Source: Herbinix sp. (GTDB lineage: Bacteria; Bacillota; Clostridia; Lachnospirales; Lachnospiraceae). From it: a stretch of 56,445 nt of DNA. Below, piece by piece: positions 1-9,112 of the stretch; the stretch's first letter is position 1, and every line of letters starts with the position of its first letter. The stretch lies in the NCBI GenBank assembly GCA_029240245.1, contig JARBTJ010000024.1, forward strand, positions 1 through 56,445. The letters are read 5' to 3'. Below the pieces are notes generated by a model. It was not told the DNA's origin and did not search any database. It saw only the letters and a list, made by a program, of their open reading frames with translations. The translations under genes and the position numbers were made by a program.

Positions 1-17
1 GGTCGAGGGCTTGACCT
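1..17 (+). rRNA. 23S rRNA, 3' terminal fragment
   Basis: The first 16-17 bases (GGTCGAGGGCTTGACC) match the conserved 3' end of clostridial 23S rRNA that pairs with the 5' end of the molecule. The rest of the gene lies upstream of the window. No 5S rRNA is recognisable between this end and the first tRNA at 112, so the 5S is either absent from this operon or placed elsewhere. The assignment is from memory of the family consensus; the exact 3' end is uncertain by a few bases. Confidence 0.75.
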
Positions 18-111
18 AAAATGGTTTGTTAGAAGAATACGATGTATTCTTTAAAGTAAATACTTTAAATTTGGATGTTAAATCATTTTCGTGTGTAGTG
101 TACTTGATTTA

Positions 112-185
112 GGCCCAGTGGCTCAGTTGGTTAGAGCGCCGCCCTGTCACGGCGGAGGTCGAGGGTTCGAGTCCCTTCTGGGTCG
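112..185 (+). tRNA. tRNA-Asp (anticodon GTC)
   Basis: This is a full cloverleaf. The acceptor arm GGCCCAG pairs with CTGGGTC and the discriminator is G. The anticodon loop CTGTCAC gives GTC, and the T-loop TTCGAGT is standard. CCA is not encoded. It is the first tRNA after the 23S end and is probably co-transcribed with the rRNA operon. Confidence 0.97.
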
Positions 186-280
186 TTACAACAATAAAGT
201 TGTAAAATAAGCCTTTATTTAAACTATATAACATAATTTACATAGAATGAAATAAAGGACTTGGTTAATAATAATCCCAT

Positions 281-353
281 GGGATCTTAGCTCAGCTGGG
301 AGAGCATCTGCCTTACAAGCAGAGGGTCATAGGTTCGAGCCCTATAGGTCCCA
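281..353 (+). tRNA. tRNA-Val (anticodon TAC)
   Basis: The acceptor arm GGGATCT pairs with AGGTCCC with one wobble pair, and the discriminator is A. The anticodon loop CTTACAA gives TAC, reading GUN valine codons. CCA is not encoded. It is the second gene of the tRNA run. Confidence 0.97.
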
Positions 354-396
354 CTTAATACCACAAGGTATTAAACATTATATTAAAACTGTATAT

Positions 397-470
397 GCCG
401 ATGTGGCTCAATTCTAGATTATATTTGTGTAACAAATATAATAGGCAGAGCAATCGGGCAGAGCATGAGC
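397..470 (+). pseudogene. Broken 5'-half copy of tRNA-Thr
   Basis: Positions 397-413 repeat exactly the first 17 bases of the intact tRNA-Thr at 493. The upstream flank TTAAAACTG is also repeated (383-391 and 479-487). After base 17 the copy is interrupted by about 30 bases containing a perfect 11-base inverted repeat (418-428 / 432-442). It then resumes with GGCAGAGCA, which matches the next part of the tRNA, and degenerates. No anticodon arm or T-arm is present, so it cannot make a functional tRNA. It looks like a tandem duplication of tRNA-Thr that has been damaged. Confidence 0.75.
418..442. repeat. Perfect 11-bp inverted repeat inside the broken tRNA-Thr copy
   Basis: ATTATATTTGT (418-428) and ACAAATATAAT (432-442) are exact reverse complements separated by GTA. 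The palindrome lies exactly where the D-arm of the duplicated tRNA-Thr would continue. It could be a small inserted hairpin element or a by-product of the rearrangement; neither can be shown from one copy. Confidence 0.85.
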
Positions 471-492
471 TCTGTATTTTAAAACTGAATAT

Positions 493-565
493 GCCGATGT
501 GGCTCAATTGGCAGAGCAGCTGACTTGTAATCAGCAGGTTATCGGTTCGAGTCCGATCATCGGCT
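493..565 (+). tRNA. tRNA-Thr (anticodon TGT)
   Basis: The acceptor arm GCCGATG pairs with CATCGGC and the discriminator is T. The anticodon loop CTTGTAA gives TGT. D-arm, anticodon arm and T-arm are all intact, unlike the partial copy directly upstream. Confidence 0.97.
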
Positions 566-598
566 TTTCAACAAAATAATGTTGAGCATATCAAATTT

Positions 599-680
599 GG
601 ATGGGTTCCCGAGTGGCCAAAGGGGGCAGACTGTAAATCTGTTAGCGACGCTTTCGAAGGTTCGAATCCTTCTCCATCCA
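599..680 (+). tRNA. tRNA-Tyr (anticodon GTA)
   Basis: This is a class II tRNA of 82 bases with a long variable arm. The acceptor arm GGATGGG pairs with TCCATCC with one wobble pair. The anticodon loop CTGTAAA gives GTA. CCA is not encoded. Confidence 0.96.
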
Positions 681-727
681 CTGGCGTAAGCCAAAGAAAA
701 GAATATTGTATAATTATTAGTTAATGG

Positions 728-801
728 CGCGGGGTGGAGCAGTCTGGAAGCTCGTCGGGCTCATAACCCGAAGGTCATAGGTTCAAATCCTATCCCCGCA
801 A
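728..801 (+). tRNA. Initiator tRNA-fMet (anticodon CAT)
   Basis: The anticodon loop CTCATAA gives CAT. Two hallmarks mark it as the initiator rather than the elongator. The first acceptor pair is a C-A mismatch (728 and 800), and the anticodon stem has three G-C pairs (GGG 737-739 region facing CCC). Confidence 0.95.
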
Positions 802-897
802 TTTATCTTAAAAGAATCTTAAAAGATAATATCATAGTTTCGTTAACCCAAGAAGAGCAGGTTAAAACCATCTTCCGAGGACAACGAAGTTGACCTT

Positions 898-970
<73 letters not shown>

Positions 971-1016
971 TTTTGTCTTGAAAATGATAGAGTTATTCTT
1001 TCATTAAAAGCAAAAT

Positions 1017-1089
1017 GGGATATTAGCTCAGTTGGTAGAGCACATGACTTTTAATCATGGTGTCCCGGGTTCGAGTCCCGGATGTCTCA
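1017..1089 (+). tRNA. tRNA-Lys (anticodon TTT)
   Basis: The acceptor arm GGGATAT pairs with ATGTCTC with wobble pairs. The anticodon loop CTTTTAA gives TTT. It is the last tRNA of the run and is followed directly by a terminator. Confidence 0.97.
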
Positions 1090-1098
1090 TTCATTCAT

Positions 1099-1128
1099 AA
1101 GATCTCATAATATATGGGATCTTTTTTT
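1099..1128 (+). terminator. Terminator of the rRNA-tRNA transcript
   Basis: The arms AAGATCTCATA and TATGGGATCTT form a hairpin with one G-T wobble and run into seven T residues. It sits 10 bases after tRNA-Lys and closes the stable-RNA operon. Confidence 0.85.
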
Positions 1129-1280
1129 ATGTTAAAAATTAATTTAATAGGTAATTGATTAGGCACTTTAAGTTACATAATAATTAAGAATTAGTAATAT
1201 AAAGAGGTACATTTCGCAAAATATTCAAACTTTCATAACAAAGTCATAACATAAAATGTAGATAATTAGTACGAATTGAG

Positions 1281-1308
1281 TTGACATAAAGTGAAAATGT
1301 TATATCAT
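1281..1308 (+). promoter_or_regulatory. Candidate sigma-A promoter for the aldo/keto reductase
   Basis: TTGACA (1281-1286) and TATCAT (1303-1308) are 16 bases apart, about 210 bases upstream of the preferred start codon. The 390-base interval between the tRNA terminator and the gene is otherwise very AT-rich and shows no other feature I can support. Confidence 0.45.
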
Positions 1309-1519
1309 ATTAATAGGATTAAAAAACATTTGTTTGGAGACAATTGGTAATGCAAAAGTAGCAAAAATACTATAATATTATTATATATTATTAAATAAGA
1401 ATTAACAAAATAATTTAAAAATTAGATATTTATCTACATGGAGAATTAAGTTATATTAAGATATAATGGCTCTGTTAGGACTTTATAAATCAGAATTATA
1501 TATAGAAAGGATAACAGGT

Positions 1520-2644
1520 ATGATTTACAGAAAATTTGGTACCACAGGAAAAGAAATATCATCACTGGGATTTGGATGTATGCGTCTTCCTGAATATGAA
1601 AAGGATGGACAATGGTTTGTTGATGAGGAAAAGGCTATTCCAATGATACATCATGCATATCAAAATGGTGTTAACTATTTTGATACAGCACCATATTATC
1701 TACATAGTAATAGTGAAGAAGTTGTTGGCAAAGCGGTAAAGAGCTTTCGTGATAAGGTAATGTTATCAACGAAACTTCCTTTAGACGGGATAAAGGCTCC
1801 GGAGGATTATCGTAAAATGCTCGAGAAGAGCCTTAAAAAGATGGATACGGAATATATTGATTTTTATCATTTCTGGGGCATCAATAAAGGTGTATTTGAT
1901 GATAAAATCATGGGACTTGGATTATTAAAGGAGGCGCTTAAGGCAAAGGAAGAGGGATTAATCCGACATATTTCCTTTTCATTTCATGATAAAGCGGAGC
2001 ATATTAAATACATCATTGATACGGCAGAGGTTATGGAGACGATGCTGGTTCAGTATAACCTATTAGACCGCAGTAATGAAGAAATGATCGAATATGCAGC
2101 GTCCAAGGGCTTAGGTGTTGTTATTATGGGACCGGTTGGCGGTGGAAGACTTGCAGCACCAAGTGACTTATATGCAAAACTTACTGGAAAAGAGTCGATT
2201 GCAACCTATGAACTGGCTTTTAAATTTGTTCTGGGTAATCCCGGTGTAAGTTGTGCTTTATCCGGTATGGGAAGTATGGACATGGTTGAAAAAAACCTGT
2301 TAATTACAAGTAATGAAAATCCAATGAGCGAAGAGGAATGGAAGCAGCTGGGTACCGCTGTTGATCAGTTAAAGAAATTCAGTGATTTATATTGTACTGG
2401 ATGTGATTACTGTCAGCCCTGTCCGAAGGAAATAAAGATACCTCGTATTTTCAATATGTTTACCTATCATAATGTTTATGGATTAACCGATCATGCAAAA
2501 CATGAATTAAATAGATATCTTGAAGATGGCGGAAAGACAATAAAGGATTGCAGTGACTGTGGTCGTTGTGAGAAAAAGTGCCCTCAGAAACTAGAAATAA
2601 GGAAGCAGTTAAAAAGGGTAGAAGAGGTTTTAACTAGTATTTAG
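1520..2644 (+). CDS. Aldo/keto reductase with C-terminal 4Fe-4S ferredoxin motifs
   Basis: The 374-residue product is a predicted cytoplasmic oxidoreductase. The N-terminal part is an aldo/keto reductase barrel (FGTTGKEISSLGFGCMRLP, then FDTAPYY with the catalytic Asp/Tyr region, STKLP with the Lys, and FYHFWG). The last 70 residues carry two clusters, CTGCDYCQPCP and CSDCGRCEKKCP, typical of the ferredoxin-like aldo/keto reductase subfamily. I start at 1520 because AGAAAGG lies 9 bases upstream and the protein then begins MIYRKFGTTG, as relatives do; an in-frame ATG at 1466 has no ribosome binding site. The substrate is unknown. The gene stands alone between a tRNA operon and a signalling gene. 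Confidence 0.9.
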   Translation: MIYRKFGTTGKEISSLGFGCMRLPEYEKDGQWFVDEEKAIPMIHHAYQNGVNYFDTAPYYLHSNSEEVVGKAVKSFRDKVMLSTKLPLDGIKAPEDYRKMLEKSLKKMDTEYIDFYHFWGINKGVFDDKIMGLGLLKEALKAKEEGLIRHISFSFHDKAEHIKYIIDTAEVMETMLVQYNLLDRSNEEMIEYAASKGLGVVIMGPVGGGRLAAPSDLYAKLTGKESIATYELAFKFVLGNPGVSCALSGMGSMDMVEKNLLITSNENPMSEEEWKQLGTAVDQLKKFSDLYCTGCDYCQPCPKEIKIPRIFNMFTYHNVYGLTDHAKHELNRYLEDGGKTIKDCSDCGRCEKKCPQKLEIRKQLKRVEEVLTSI

Positions 2645-2674
2645 TATGAAGATATGTCAACGAAAGAACATAAA

Positions 2675-2704
2675 ACTGGGCTATTCCACTCAGAATAGCC
2701 CAGT
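2675..2704. terminator. Hairpin after the aldo/keto reductase gene
   Basis: ACTGGGCTATT and AATAGCCCAGT form a perfect 11-bp stem with an 8-base loop, 31 bases after the stop codon. There is no T-run on the plus strand, so it may act as a weak or factor-assisted terminator, or mainly stabilise the 3' end. The remaining interval to 2966 shows no further feature. Confidence 0.5.
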
Positions 2705-2965
2705 AAGGAAAGAATTGTGGATAGATCATCAAAGTTTTTGATTCTTTGTGGAAAGATGTCATCCGAAACAACAAATTAACCAATTTGACTCGTATTATCT
2801 GGTAATGTTATATACCGGATAGTTACGATAAATAGCAACTGGATTAATTATAAACAAGAAGTACAAAAAGAGATATGTTTATCCACAAAACTGAGGTTTG
2901 ACAACAAAAGGATGAATAAAATACTATTACGATAAATGACTAATTTACTTGCAAGGGGGAACATC

Positions 2966-5206
2966 ATGAAGTTTACTTTACCGAAGAGCAGAATCATTCC
3001 TTTAGTTTTTTTGGCTATTATAGGAACGTTGTTATCCTTGATGTTAGGCTTATATTATATGGGACGGATGGCGCAATTTAGCTATAAAACTACGCTGGAT
3101 TCCTATGAAAGTTTAACGGATAATACAGCTATGATACTTAAAAAAAACATAGAGAGTGATTTCCAGTCCTTGCAGGTCTCTGCGAACTTAGTCGGTCAGA
3201 TTGATAACTTAGGTAAAGAACAGATTATGACAATGTTACCGTTGCTTGCAGATAATAAATCCTATATTGATCTTGCAATTGTATTAACTGATGGTAAAGG
3301 GTATAATATAGACGGTAACGAAGTGGATGTTTCCGACGAAGTGTATTTTGATGCGGCTATTCATGGTTTGAAAAGTGTATCGGATCATTTGGTTAACTCA
3401 AAGGACAATGAACCGGCAGTAATCTACACAGTTCCAATATACAATAACGGAAGCAGTATCGGTGTATTACTGGCTACCATCAGTGCATGTATCAATCCAG
3501 AAGCATATATGGATAACGCAAATTTAGACGACACCACGGTATATATATTAAATCAAAACAAGGATTTGGTTTTCTTTTTCGATGAAAATAAAACAACGAA
3601 TATATCTCATATAACAAATTTTAATTATGAACAGGTAATATCGAAAGGTTATATGCATGAAGTCTATGAAAATCAGATTTCAAACTTAGATATGATCAAT
3701 TTCTTATTAAAATATTTAAATAATGAAAAGGAATACATCTGGCATCAGAGTGATCTTGGTATGAATGGGTGGACTTTATTGGTCGGTAATTATGATGTAT
3801 TAGATCCTATCGCTCAGCAAATCTTAAAAATATCCAGCATTATGTGGACATTTCTTATTATTGGTATTTTTCTGTTATTTATGTTACTTATCATCTTTCA
3901 AAGAAAATCCAACCGTAAGGTTATACAGACATTGTATTTGGATCCGGTAACCGGAGGCGGCAACTGGTATAAGTTCCGCCTGGAAGTGAATAAGATACTA
4001 AACAGTAGGCAATTTTCAAAAAAAAGGTATGCTTTAATTAACTTTGATATTAATCGTTTTAAAATAATAAATGATGCTTATGGTTACCAAAAAGGGGATG
4101 AAGTTCTTAAAGATATCTATATGGTCCTGAAAAAATGGGTAAAACCGGGCGAACCGTTTACAAGATATGCGGCTGACCAATTTTACATTTTAATGTCCTT
4201 CCATCAGGAGCAGGAGGTCACAAGCCGGTTAAATGAATTAAATGATCGCTTACGGCAACTGCGCTATACGAAAACAGTGAAAATATTTTTCGGTGTATTT
4301 TATATTACAGAACGAAAAGATTCGATTGACCGCATGGGCGATTTTGCTGGAATCGCTAAAAACCGAAGTAAAGAGAGTAATGAAGGCATGATTTCCTTCT
4401 TCGATGATAAAGCCAGAGGGCGACTCTTAGAAGAGGAAGAAATCGAGAAAAATATGTATGAAGCATTGAGAAATGATGAATTCATCATGTATCTTCAGCC
4501 CAAATATAAAGCAAAAGAAGAAACGGTATCCGGAGCAGAGGCATTGGTTCGCTGGCGTAATAATAAAGGGAACCTTATTACACCGGGATATTTTATTCCG
4601 GTATTCGAGAAAAATGGTTTTATAATTGAACTTGATCTTTATATGCTGAGAAAGGTATGCAGACAGCTTCGGGATTGGTTAAACAGGGGATATCATCCAT
4701 TGCCGATATCTGTTAATATCTCGCGTATTCATTTTGTAAATCCTGCATTGGCAGAAAATATAAAGAATATTGTGGATGAATATGGAATACCGCATGAATT
4801 GATTGAGCTTGAGTTAACGGAGAGTGCATTTTTACAGAGTAAAAGTACATTAATTAAAACAGTAATCGAGCTCAAAAAGTTCGGATTTTTGGTATCTATG
4901 GATGACTTTGGAGCTGGATATTCTTCTCTAAATTCCTTAAAGGATCTTCCGCTAGACATTGTTAAACTGGATGGAGAACTATTCCGAATTACAGAGGAAG
5001 TGGAAAGAGGCTTTACCGTTATCCGAAACACGATATCAATGGCAAAGGATTTACATATGAAGGTCGTAGCGGAGTGCATCGAAACCAGAGAACAGGTGGA
5101 GTTTTTATGTACCGTAGGCTGTGACATCATTCAAGGTTATTATTTTGCAAAACCGATGCCAACCGATCAGTTTGAACAGGAGTACTTAAGGGGACATAAT
5201 AATTAA
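2966..5206 (+). CDS. Membrane c-di-GMP phosphodiesterase: sensor, degenerate GGDEF, EAL
   Basis: The 746-residue membrane signalling protein has a first membrane helix near residues 8-30, an extracytoplasmic sensor of the double-CACHE type to about 285, and a second helix near 292-312. A GGDEF-like domain follows, with the active-site signature replaced by YAADQF (about 401-406), so cyclase activity is unlikely. The EAL domain looks catalytically complete: EALVRW, SVNIS, ELTES, MDDFGAGYSSL, VKLDG, AECIE and DIIQGYYF supply the usual metal and substrate residues. It therefore probably hydrolyses c-di-GMP, with the GGDEF-like part as a regulatory (perhaps GTP-binding) module. Start 2966 is preferred because AAGGGGGA lies 5 bases upstream; an ATG at 2936 lacks this. 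Confidence 0.9.
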   Translation: MKFTLPKSRIIPLVFLAIIGTLLSLMLGLYYMGRMAQFSYKTTLDSYESLTDNTAMILKKNIESDFQSLQVSANLVGQIDNLGKEQIMTMLPLLADNKSYIDLAIVLTDGKGYNIDGNEVDVSDEVYFDAAIHGLKSVSDHLVNSKDNEPAVIYTVPIYNNGSSIGVLLATISACINPEAYMDNANLDDTTVYILNQNKDLVFFFDENKTTNISHITNFNYEQVISKGYMHEVYENQISNLDMINFLLKYLNNEKEYIWHQSDLGMNGWTLLVGNYDVLDPIAQQILKISSIMWTFLIIGIFLLFMLLIIFQRKSNRKVIQTLYLDPVTGGGNWYKFRLEVNKILNSRQFSKKRYALINFDINRFKIINDAYGYQKGDEVLKDIYMVLKKWVKPGEPFTRYAADQFYILMSFHQEQEVTSRLNELNDRLRQLRYTKTVKIFFGVFYITERKDSIDRMGDFAGIAKNRSKESNEGMISFFDDKARGRLLEEEEIEKNMYEALRNDEFIMYLQPKYKAKEETVSGAEALVRWRNNKGNLITPGYFIPVFEKNGFIIELDLYMLRKVCRQLRDWLNRGYHPLPISVNISRIHFVNPALAENIKNIVDEYGIPHELIELELTESAFLQSKSTLIKTVIELKKFGFLVSMDDFGAGYSSLNSLKDLPLDIVKLDGELFRITEEVERGFTVIRNTISMAKDLHMKVVAECIETREQVEFLCTVGCDIIQGYYFAKPMPTDQFEQEYLRGHNN

Positions 5207-5389
5207 TAAAAATCCGATTAAAATCGTACAAAATGTGTGCAATTTTGATGATTGTATTAAGAAGCAGCATATTGTATATTTAGTAATAGATGCGCAACAA
5301 TAGGATTAACAGATTAATAAACACCGGATTCAATTTAGCCATAAATTAATGGCATAGTAATAATTAACGTTTTTTAAGGAGGAACTTAG

Positions 5390-7372
5390 ATGAGCAACAT
5401 TGATACAATGTCAGTAAATGCGATTAGGGTGCTATCAGCGGATGGAGTCCAGAAAGCGAATTCCGGACATCCCGGATTACCATTGGGATCTGCAGCTATG
5501 GCTTATGAAGTATGGGCAAAACATATGAAGCATAATCCAAAGAATCCAAAATGGGCAAACAGAGACAGATTTATTTTATCCGGCGGTCATGGGTCCATGC
5601 TATTATATTCCTTATTACATTTATTTGGTTACGGTCTTACCACAGAGGATTTACAACAGTTTCGTCAGGATAATTCATTAACTCCGGGTCACCCTGAATT
5701 TGGTCATACGATTGGTGTTGAAGCAACCACAGGACCGTTAGGCGCAGGTATGGCGATGGCGGTAGGTATGGCAATGGCAGAAGCACACCTTGGTGCAAAA
5801 TTTAATAAAGAGGGATATTCAGTAGTAGACCACTTTACGTATGTTCTCGGCGGTGACGGATGTATGATGGAAGGTATTACATCAGAAGCCATGTCATTAG
5901 CAGGTACTCTGGGATTAGGTAAATTAATAGTTTTATATGATTCCAATAAAATTTCGATTGAAGGAAATACAGATATCGCATTTGGTGAGGATGTTAAAAA
6001 ACGCTTTGAAGCCTATGGGTTCCAAACTTTGGTCGTTGAAGATGGTAATGATTTGAATGAAATCGGTGCTGCAATCAAAGCCGCAAAGTCTGATTTATCC
6101 AGACCGACCATGATCACCGTGAAAACTAAAATCGGACATGGAAGCCCAAGAGAAGGATTGGCAAGTGCTCATGGTGAACCTCTTGGTGCAGATAATGTAA
6201 GAGCTTTAAAAGAAAAATTAGGATGGCCAAGCCAGGATGCTTTTTATGTTCCTGAGGAAGTATATGATAATTATAAAGCAATCGCTGAGGCGAATGCAAA
6301 GGATGAGGTGGAATGGAACGAAGTATTTGATAAATACTGCAAAGAATTCCCCGAAATGAAAGAATTGTGGGATACCTACCATGATGTTGATATTGCAAAG
6401 AATTTGATCAATAACGAAGAATTTTGGGCATTTGCTGACAAGCCGGAAGCAACCAGAAATCTTTCCGGAATTGCGATCAATAAAATTAAGAAGATTTTAC
6501 CCAACCTGATCGGTGGTGCCGCAGATCTTGCACCGTCAACCAAAACCTATATGAACGATATGGGAGACTTCTCAAAAGAGGATTATTCCGGACGTAATCT
6601 TCATTTTGGTGTTAGAGAACTTGCTATGGCAGGTATCGGTAACGGCTTGGCACTTCACGGAGGATTACGAGCATATGTTTCAACTTTCTTTGTGTTCAGT
6701 GACTATGTTAAGCCTATGGCAAGATTATCTTCATTAATGGGACTTCCGTTAACCTTTGTACTAACTCATGACAGTATTGGTGTTGGTGAAGATGGACCTA
6801 CACATGAACCGATTGAACAGTTGGCAATGCTGCGCGCAATGCCGAACTTTACGGTATTTAGACCTGCTGATGCAACGGAATGCAATGCTGCATGGTATTA
6901 TGCGGTTACTTCCACAAAAACACCGACAGCGCTAGTATTATCACGACAGAATTTACCTCAGCTTCCGGGATCAAGCAAGGATGCGCTTCGAGGTGGTTAC
7001 ATTGTATCAAATTCCAACAAGGCTGTTCCGGATGCAATCATTATGGCCAGCGGTTCTGAAGTTGAACTTGGTATCAATGCGCAGGCTGAGCTAGCAAAAG
7101 AAGGCGTAGACGTAAGAGTAGTGAGTATGCCTTCTATGGATTTATTCGAAGCTCAATCAACAGATTATAAAGAGTCTATTTTACCGAAGAAGGTCAGAGC
7201 TAGAGTAGCTGTAGAAGCAGCAGCTGATTTTGGCTGGGGCAAATATGTTGGTCTGGATGGTACTACAGTAACGATGAAGGGTTTTGGTGCTTCTGCTCCT
7301 GCCACTATATTATTTAAAAAGTTTGGCTTTACAACTGAAAATGTCGTTAATGCGGTTAAAAGCATACTATAA
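5390..7372 (+). CDS. tkt: Transketolase
   Basis: The 660-residue full-length enzyme transfers two-carbon units in the non-oxidative pentose phosphate pathway, using thiamine diphosphate. Visible motifs are GHPGLPLG near the start, the TPP signature GGDGCMMEG with a following Asn (YDSNKISIEG), the pyrimidine-domain GVGEDGPTHEP, and FRPADATE. The start is clear, with AAGGAGG 7 bases upstream. The gene is monocistronic, with a strong terminator 56 bases after the stop. The upstream gap (5207-5389) shows no convincing promoter. Confidence 0.97.
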   Translation: MSNIDTMSVNAIRVLSADGVQKANSGHPGLPLGSAAMAYEVWAKHMKHNPKNPKWANRDRFILSGGHGSMLLYSLLHLFGYGLTTEDLQQFRQDNSLTPGHPEFGHTIGVEATTGPLGAGMAMAVGMAMAEAHLGAKFNKEGYSVVDHFTYVLGGDGCMMEGITSEAMSLAGTLGLGKLIVLYDSNKISIEGNTDIAFGEDVKKRFEAYGFQTLVVEDGNDLNEIGAAIKAAKSDLSRPTMITVKTKIGHGSPREGLASAHGEPLGADNVRALKEKLGWPSQDAFYVPEEVYDNYKAIAEANAKDEVEWNEVFDKYCKEFPEMKELWDTYHDVDIAKNLINNEEFWAFADKPEATRNLSGIAINKIKKILPNLIGGAADLAPSTKTYMNDMGDFSKEDYSGRNLHFGVRELAMAGIGNGLALHGGLRAYVSTFFVFSDYVKPMARLSSLMGLPLTFVLTHDSIGVGEDGPTHEPIEQLAMLRAMPNFTVFRPADATECNAAWYYAVTSTKTPTALVLSRQNLPQLPGSSKDALRGGYIVSNSNKAVPDAIIMASGSEVELGINAQAELAKEGVDVRVVSMPSMDLFEAQSTDYKESILPKKVRARVAVEAAADFGWGKYVGLDGTTVTMKGFGASAPATILFKKFGFTTENVVNAVKSIL

Positions 7373-7427
7373 AATCTTAATAACTTAACGGTAATTTTGT
7401 TAGGGTAAAATGAAAAGCATAATCACG

Positions 7428-7459
7428 AACCGGAGTTGATATCCTAACTCCGGTTTTTT
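7428..7459 (+). terminator. tkt: Terminator of tkt
   Basis: AACCGGAGTT (7428-7437) pairs perfectly with AACTCCGGTT (7446-7455) across an 8-base loop and runs into six T residues. This is a textbook intrinsic terminator. Confidence 0.95.
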
Positions 7460-7649
7460 GTCATATAAAAAAGTAGTGGATAAGGAAAGGACTAAGATTA
7501 GAATTGAATAAGAAATCTTTGTATACGATTGCCATAATTTATATGTTGTGTTATATTAAGCAAACCAAAAAGATAAAATACCGAAGCGGTAAGCATATAT
7601 CACAAGGAAACGTTGGCCTGTCACAAAAATATGAAAGATGGAACATATA

Positions 7650-7677
7650 TTGTCTTAACCGTGTATAGTATTATAAT
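7650..7677 (+). promoter_or_regulatory. Candidate promoter of the small membrane protein gene
   Basis: TTGTCT (7650-7655) and TATAAT (7672-7677) are 16 bases apart, placing transcription start just ahead of the AAGGGAAG ribosome binding site of the gene at 7705. The rest of the 330-base gap after tkt shows only its terminator. Confidence 0.5.
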
Positions 7678-7704
7678 GGAATTATATTACCAAAGGGAAG
7701 AAAT

Positions 7705-8301
7705 ATGAAGAAATTTTTATTCAAAATGATTATGACAGTGTTTATAATATTATGGTTAATCGTCACAATCGCTCATTATATAGGTGTTTACCCTAAGGTA
7801 AAAACTGATCCTATGAGCGCTTTCTTATATAGCCTTATTTTATTTTCGGGTTATGTGTTAATTTTATATGGGTGTTTACGGTTTCTATCAACGTTGTACT
7901 ACCTAGTAAAATATCGTAAAATTAAAGTAAAATACATGGACAATCCCACATTTTTTAAACAGCTGATTTATCTTTTCATGGCTGTTTTCCTAATCTATGG
8001 GTTATGCAGTATGGAGTACTATTTTATTGGGTTGATTCCGATACTGTTATTCTTTTACAAAAAATTCATATCCACTGGCAAATTATATATTTATTATAAG
8101 GATGAGTTACTATATATGGACGAAAACGCGAAAGAATATATCGTAAAGAGTATTAATTCGAGTGAAAATAAAGTCGTAATACAACATAAGAAGAAATCAA
8201 GTCTAAAAACCATCGCACTCAAGCAAAAAAAGAACAATAAGGAGGAGGAGTTTTTATACTCCATAAATCTTTTTACAAGTGAGAATAAGGAAGTGGCTTA
8301 A
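7705..8301 (+). CDS. Unknown small membrane protein
   Basis: I do not recognise this 198-residue protein. The first 125 residues are strongly hydrophobic and suggest three or four membrane helices (about 5-27, 38-65, 85-105, 108-122). The last 75 residues are a basic, lysine-rich cytoplasmic tail (runs such as HKKKSS and KQKKNNKEEE) with a strand-rich segment, KLYIYYKDELLYM. The start is supported by AAGGGAAG. It lies 133 bases upstream of a two-component system on the same strand, but a separate promoter precedes the regulator, so a functional link is only suggested by position. Confidence 0.75.
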   Translation: MKKFLFKMIMTVFIILWLIVTIAHYIGVYPKVKTDPMSAFLYSLILFSGYVLILYGCLRFLSTLYYLVKYRKIKVKYMDNPTFFKQLIYLFMAVFLIYGLCSMEYYFIGLIPILLFFYKKFISTGKLYIYYKDELLYMDENAKEYIVKSINSSENKVVIQHKKKSSLKTIALKQKKNNKEEEFLYSINLFTSENKEVA

Positions 8302-8363
8302 GAAGGTCAATGGAAATTAATTGTGCCAATACATAATTCTAATAGAATTTTAATTTACACATA

Positions 8364-8392
8364 TTGAAAATAATTACTGTAACCGATACAAT
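8364..8392 (+). promoter_or_regulatory. Promoter of the two-component system
   Basis: TTGAAA (8364-8369), a 17-base spacer and TACAAT (8387-8392) form a good sigma-A promoter, 42 bases upstream of the GTG start of the response regulator. Confidence 0.65.
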
Positions 8393-8434
8393 GGAAGAAG
8401 ACATTGTTAAGTTAGGTAAGGAGGGAAGTATTTA

Positions 8435-9112
8435 GTGGCAAGAATATTAATTGTTGAGGATGAAGCTAAGATAGCAAGATTTTTAGAACTTGAGTTAAAG
8501 CATGAAGGTTATGAGGTACTGCTTGCAGGAGATGGAAGACTTGGGCTTGAGAAAGCTTTAAAAGATAACATTGATTTGGTGGTTTTAGATATCATGCTCC
8601 CCGGATTAAGTGGGATTGAAGTTTGCAGAAGAATTCGCTTAGAATCCCAGATGCCGATCATCATGCTGACAGCCAAGGATGATGTAACCGATAAAGTAGC
8701 AGGGCTTGATATGGGAGCGGACGATTATATGACAAAACCGTTTGCGATTGAAGAGTTACTCGCAAGGATCAGGGTTGCCTTAAACCGTAAAAGTAAAAGT
8801 TCTGAACCAAAGGTGGATTTACTTCAAATAGGGGATGTAAAATTAAATTTAACCAGCCACAGTGCTTATTTCAAAGAAGAGGAACTAATATTAACAAAAA
8901 AAGAATACGAACTTTTAGAATATATGATTCGTAATAAGAATATGGTTCTCACCAGAGAGCAGCTTTTGAATAATGTTTGGGATTATGAATATTTCGGCGA
9001 CACCAATGTGGTGGACGTTTATATTCGCTATTTAAGACAGAAAATAGATGAGAAATATGGACTCCACCTCATATCAACCGTAAGAGGCGTTGGATATATT
9101 ATAAAAGGGTAA
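8435..9112 (+). CDS. OmpR-family response regulator
   Basis: The 225-residue protein has an N-terminal receiver domain (acidic pair in VEDEAK, phospho-acceptor Asp in VVLDIMLPG near residue 52, Lys in MTKPF) and a C-terminal winged helix (ending VYIRYLRQKID and ISTVRGVGYIIK). It should bind DNA when phosphorylated by the adjacent kinase. The start is GTG at 8435 with AAGGAGGGAAG upstream. The stop codon is immediately followed by the ATG of the kinase gene, so the two are translationally coupled. The target genes are not known. Confidence 0.95.
   Translation: MARILIVEDEAKIARFLELELKHEGYEVLLAGDGRLGLEKALKDNIDLVVLDIMLPGLSGIEVCRRIRLESQMPIIMLTAKDDVTDKVAGLDMGADDYMTKPFAIEELLARIRVALNRKSKSSEPKVDLLQIGDVKLNLTSHSAYFKEEELILTKKEYELLEYMIRNKNMVLTREQLLNNVWDYEYFGDTNVVDVYIRYLRQKIDEKYGLHLISTVRGVGYIIKG

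Noticed and set aside
5704-7365. Several minus-strand ORFs within tkt
   Set aside because: They are shadow frames of a highly conserved enzyme gene.
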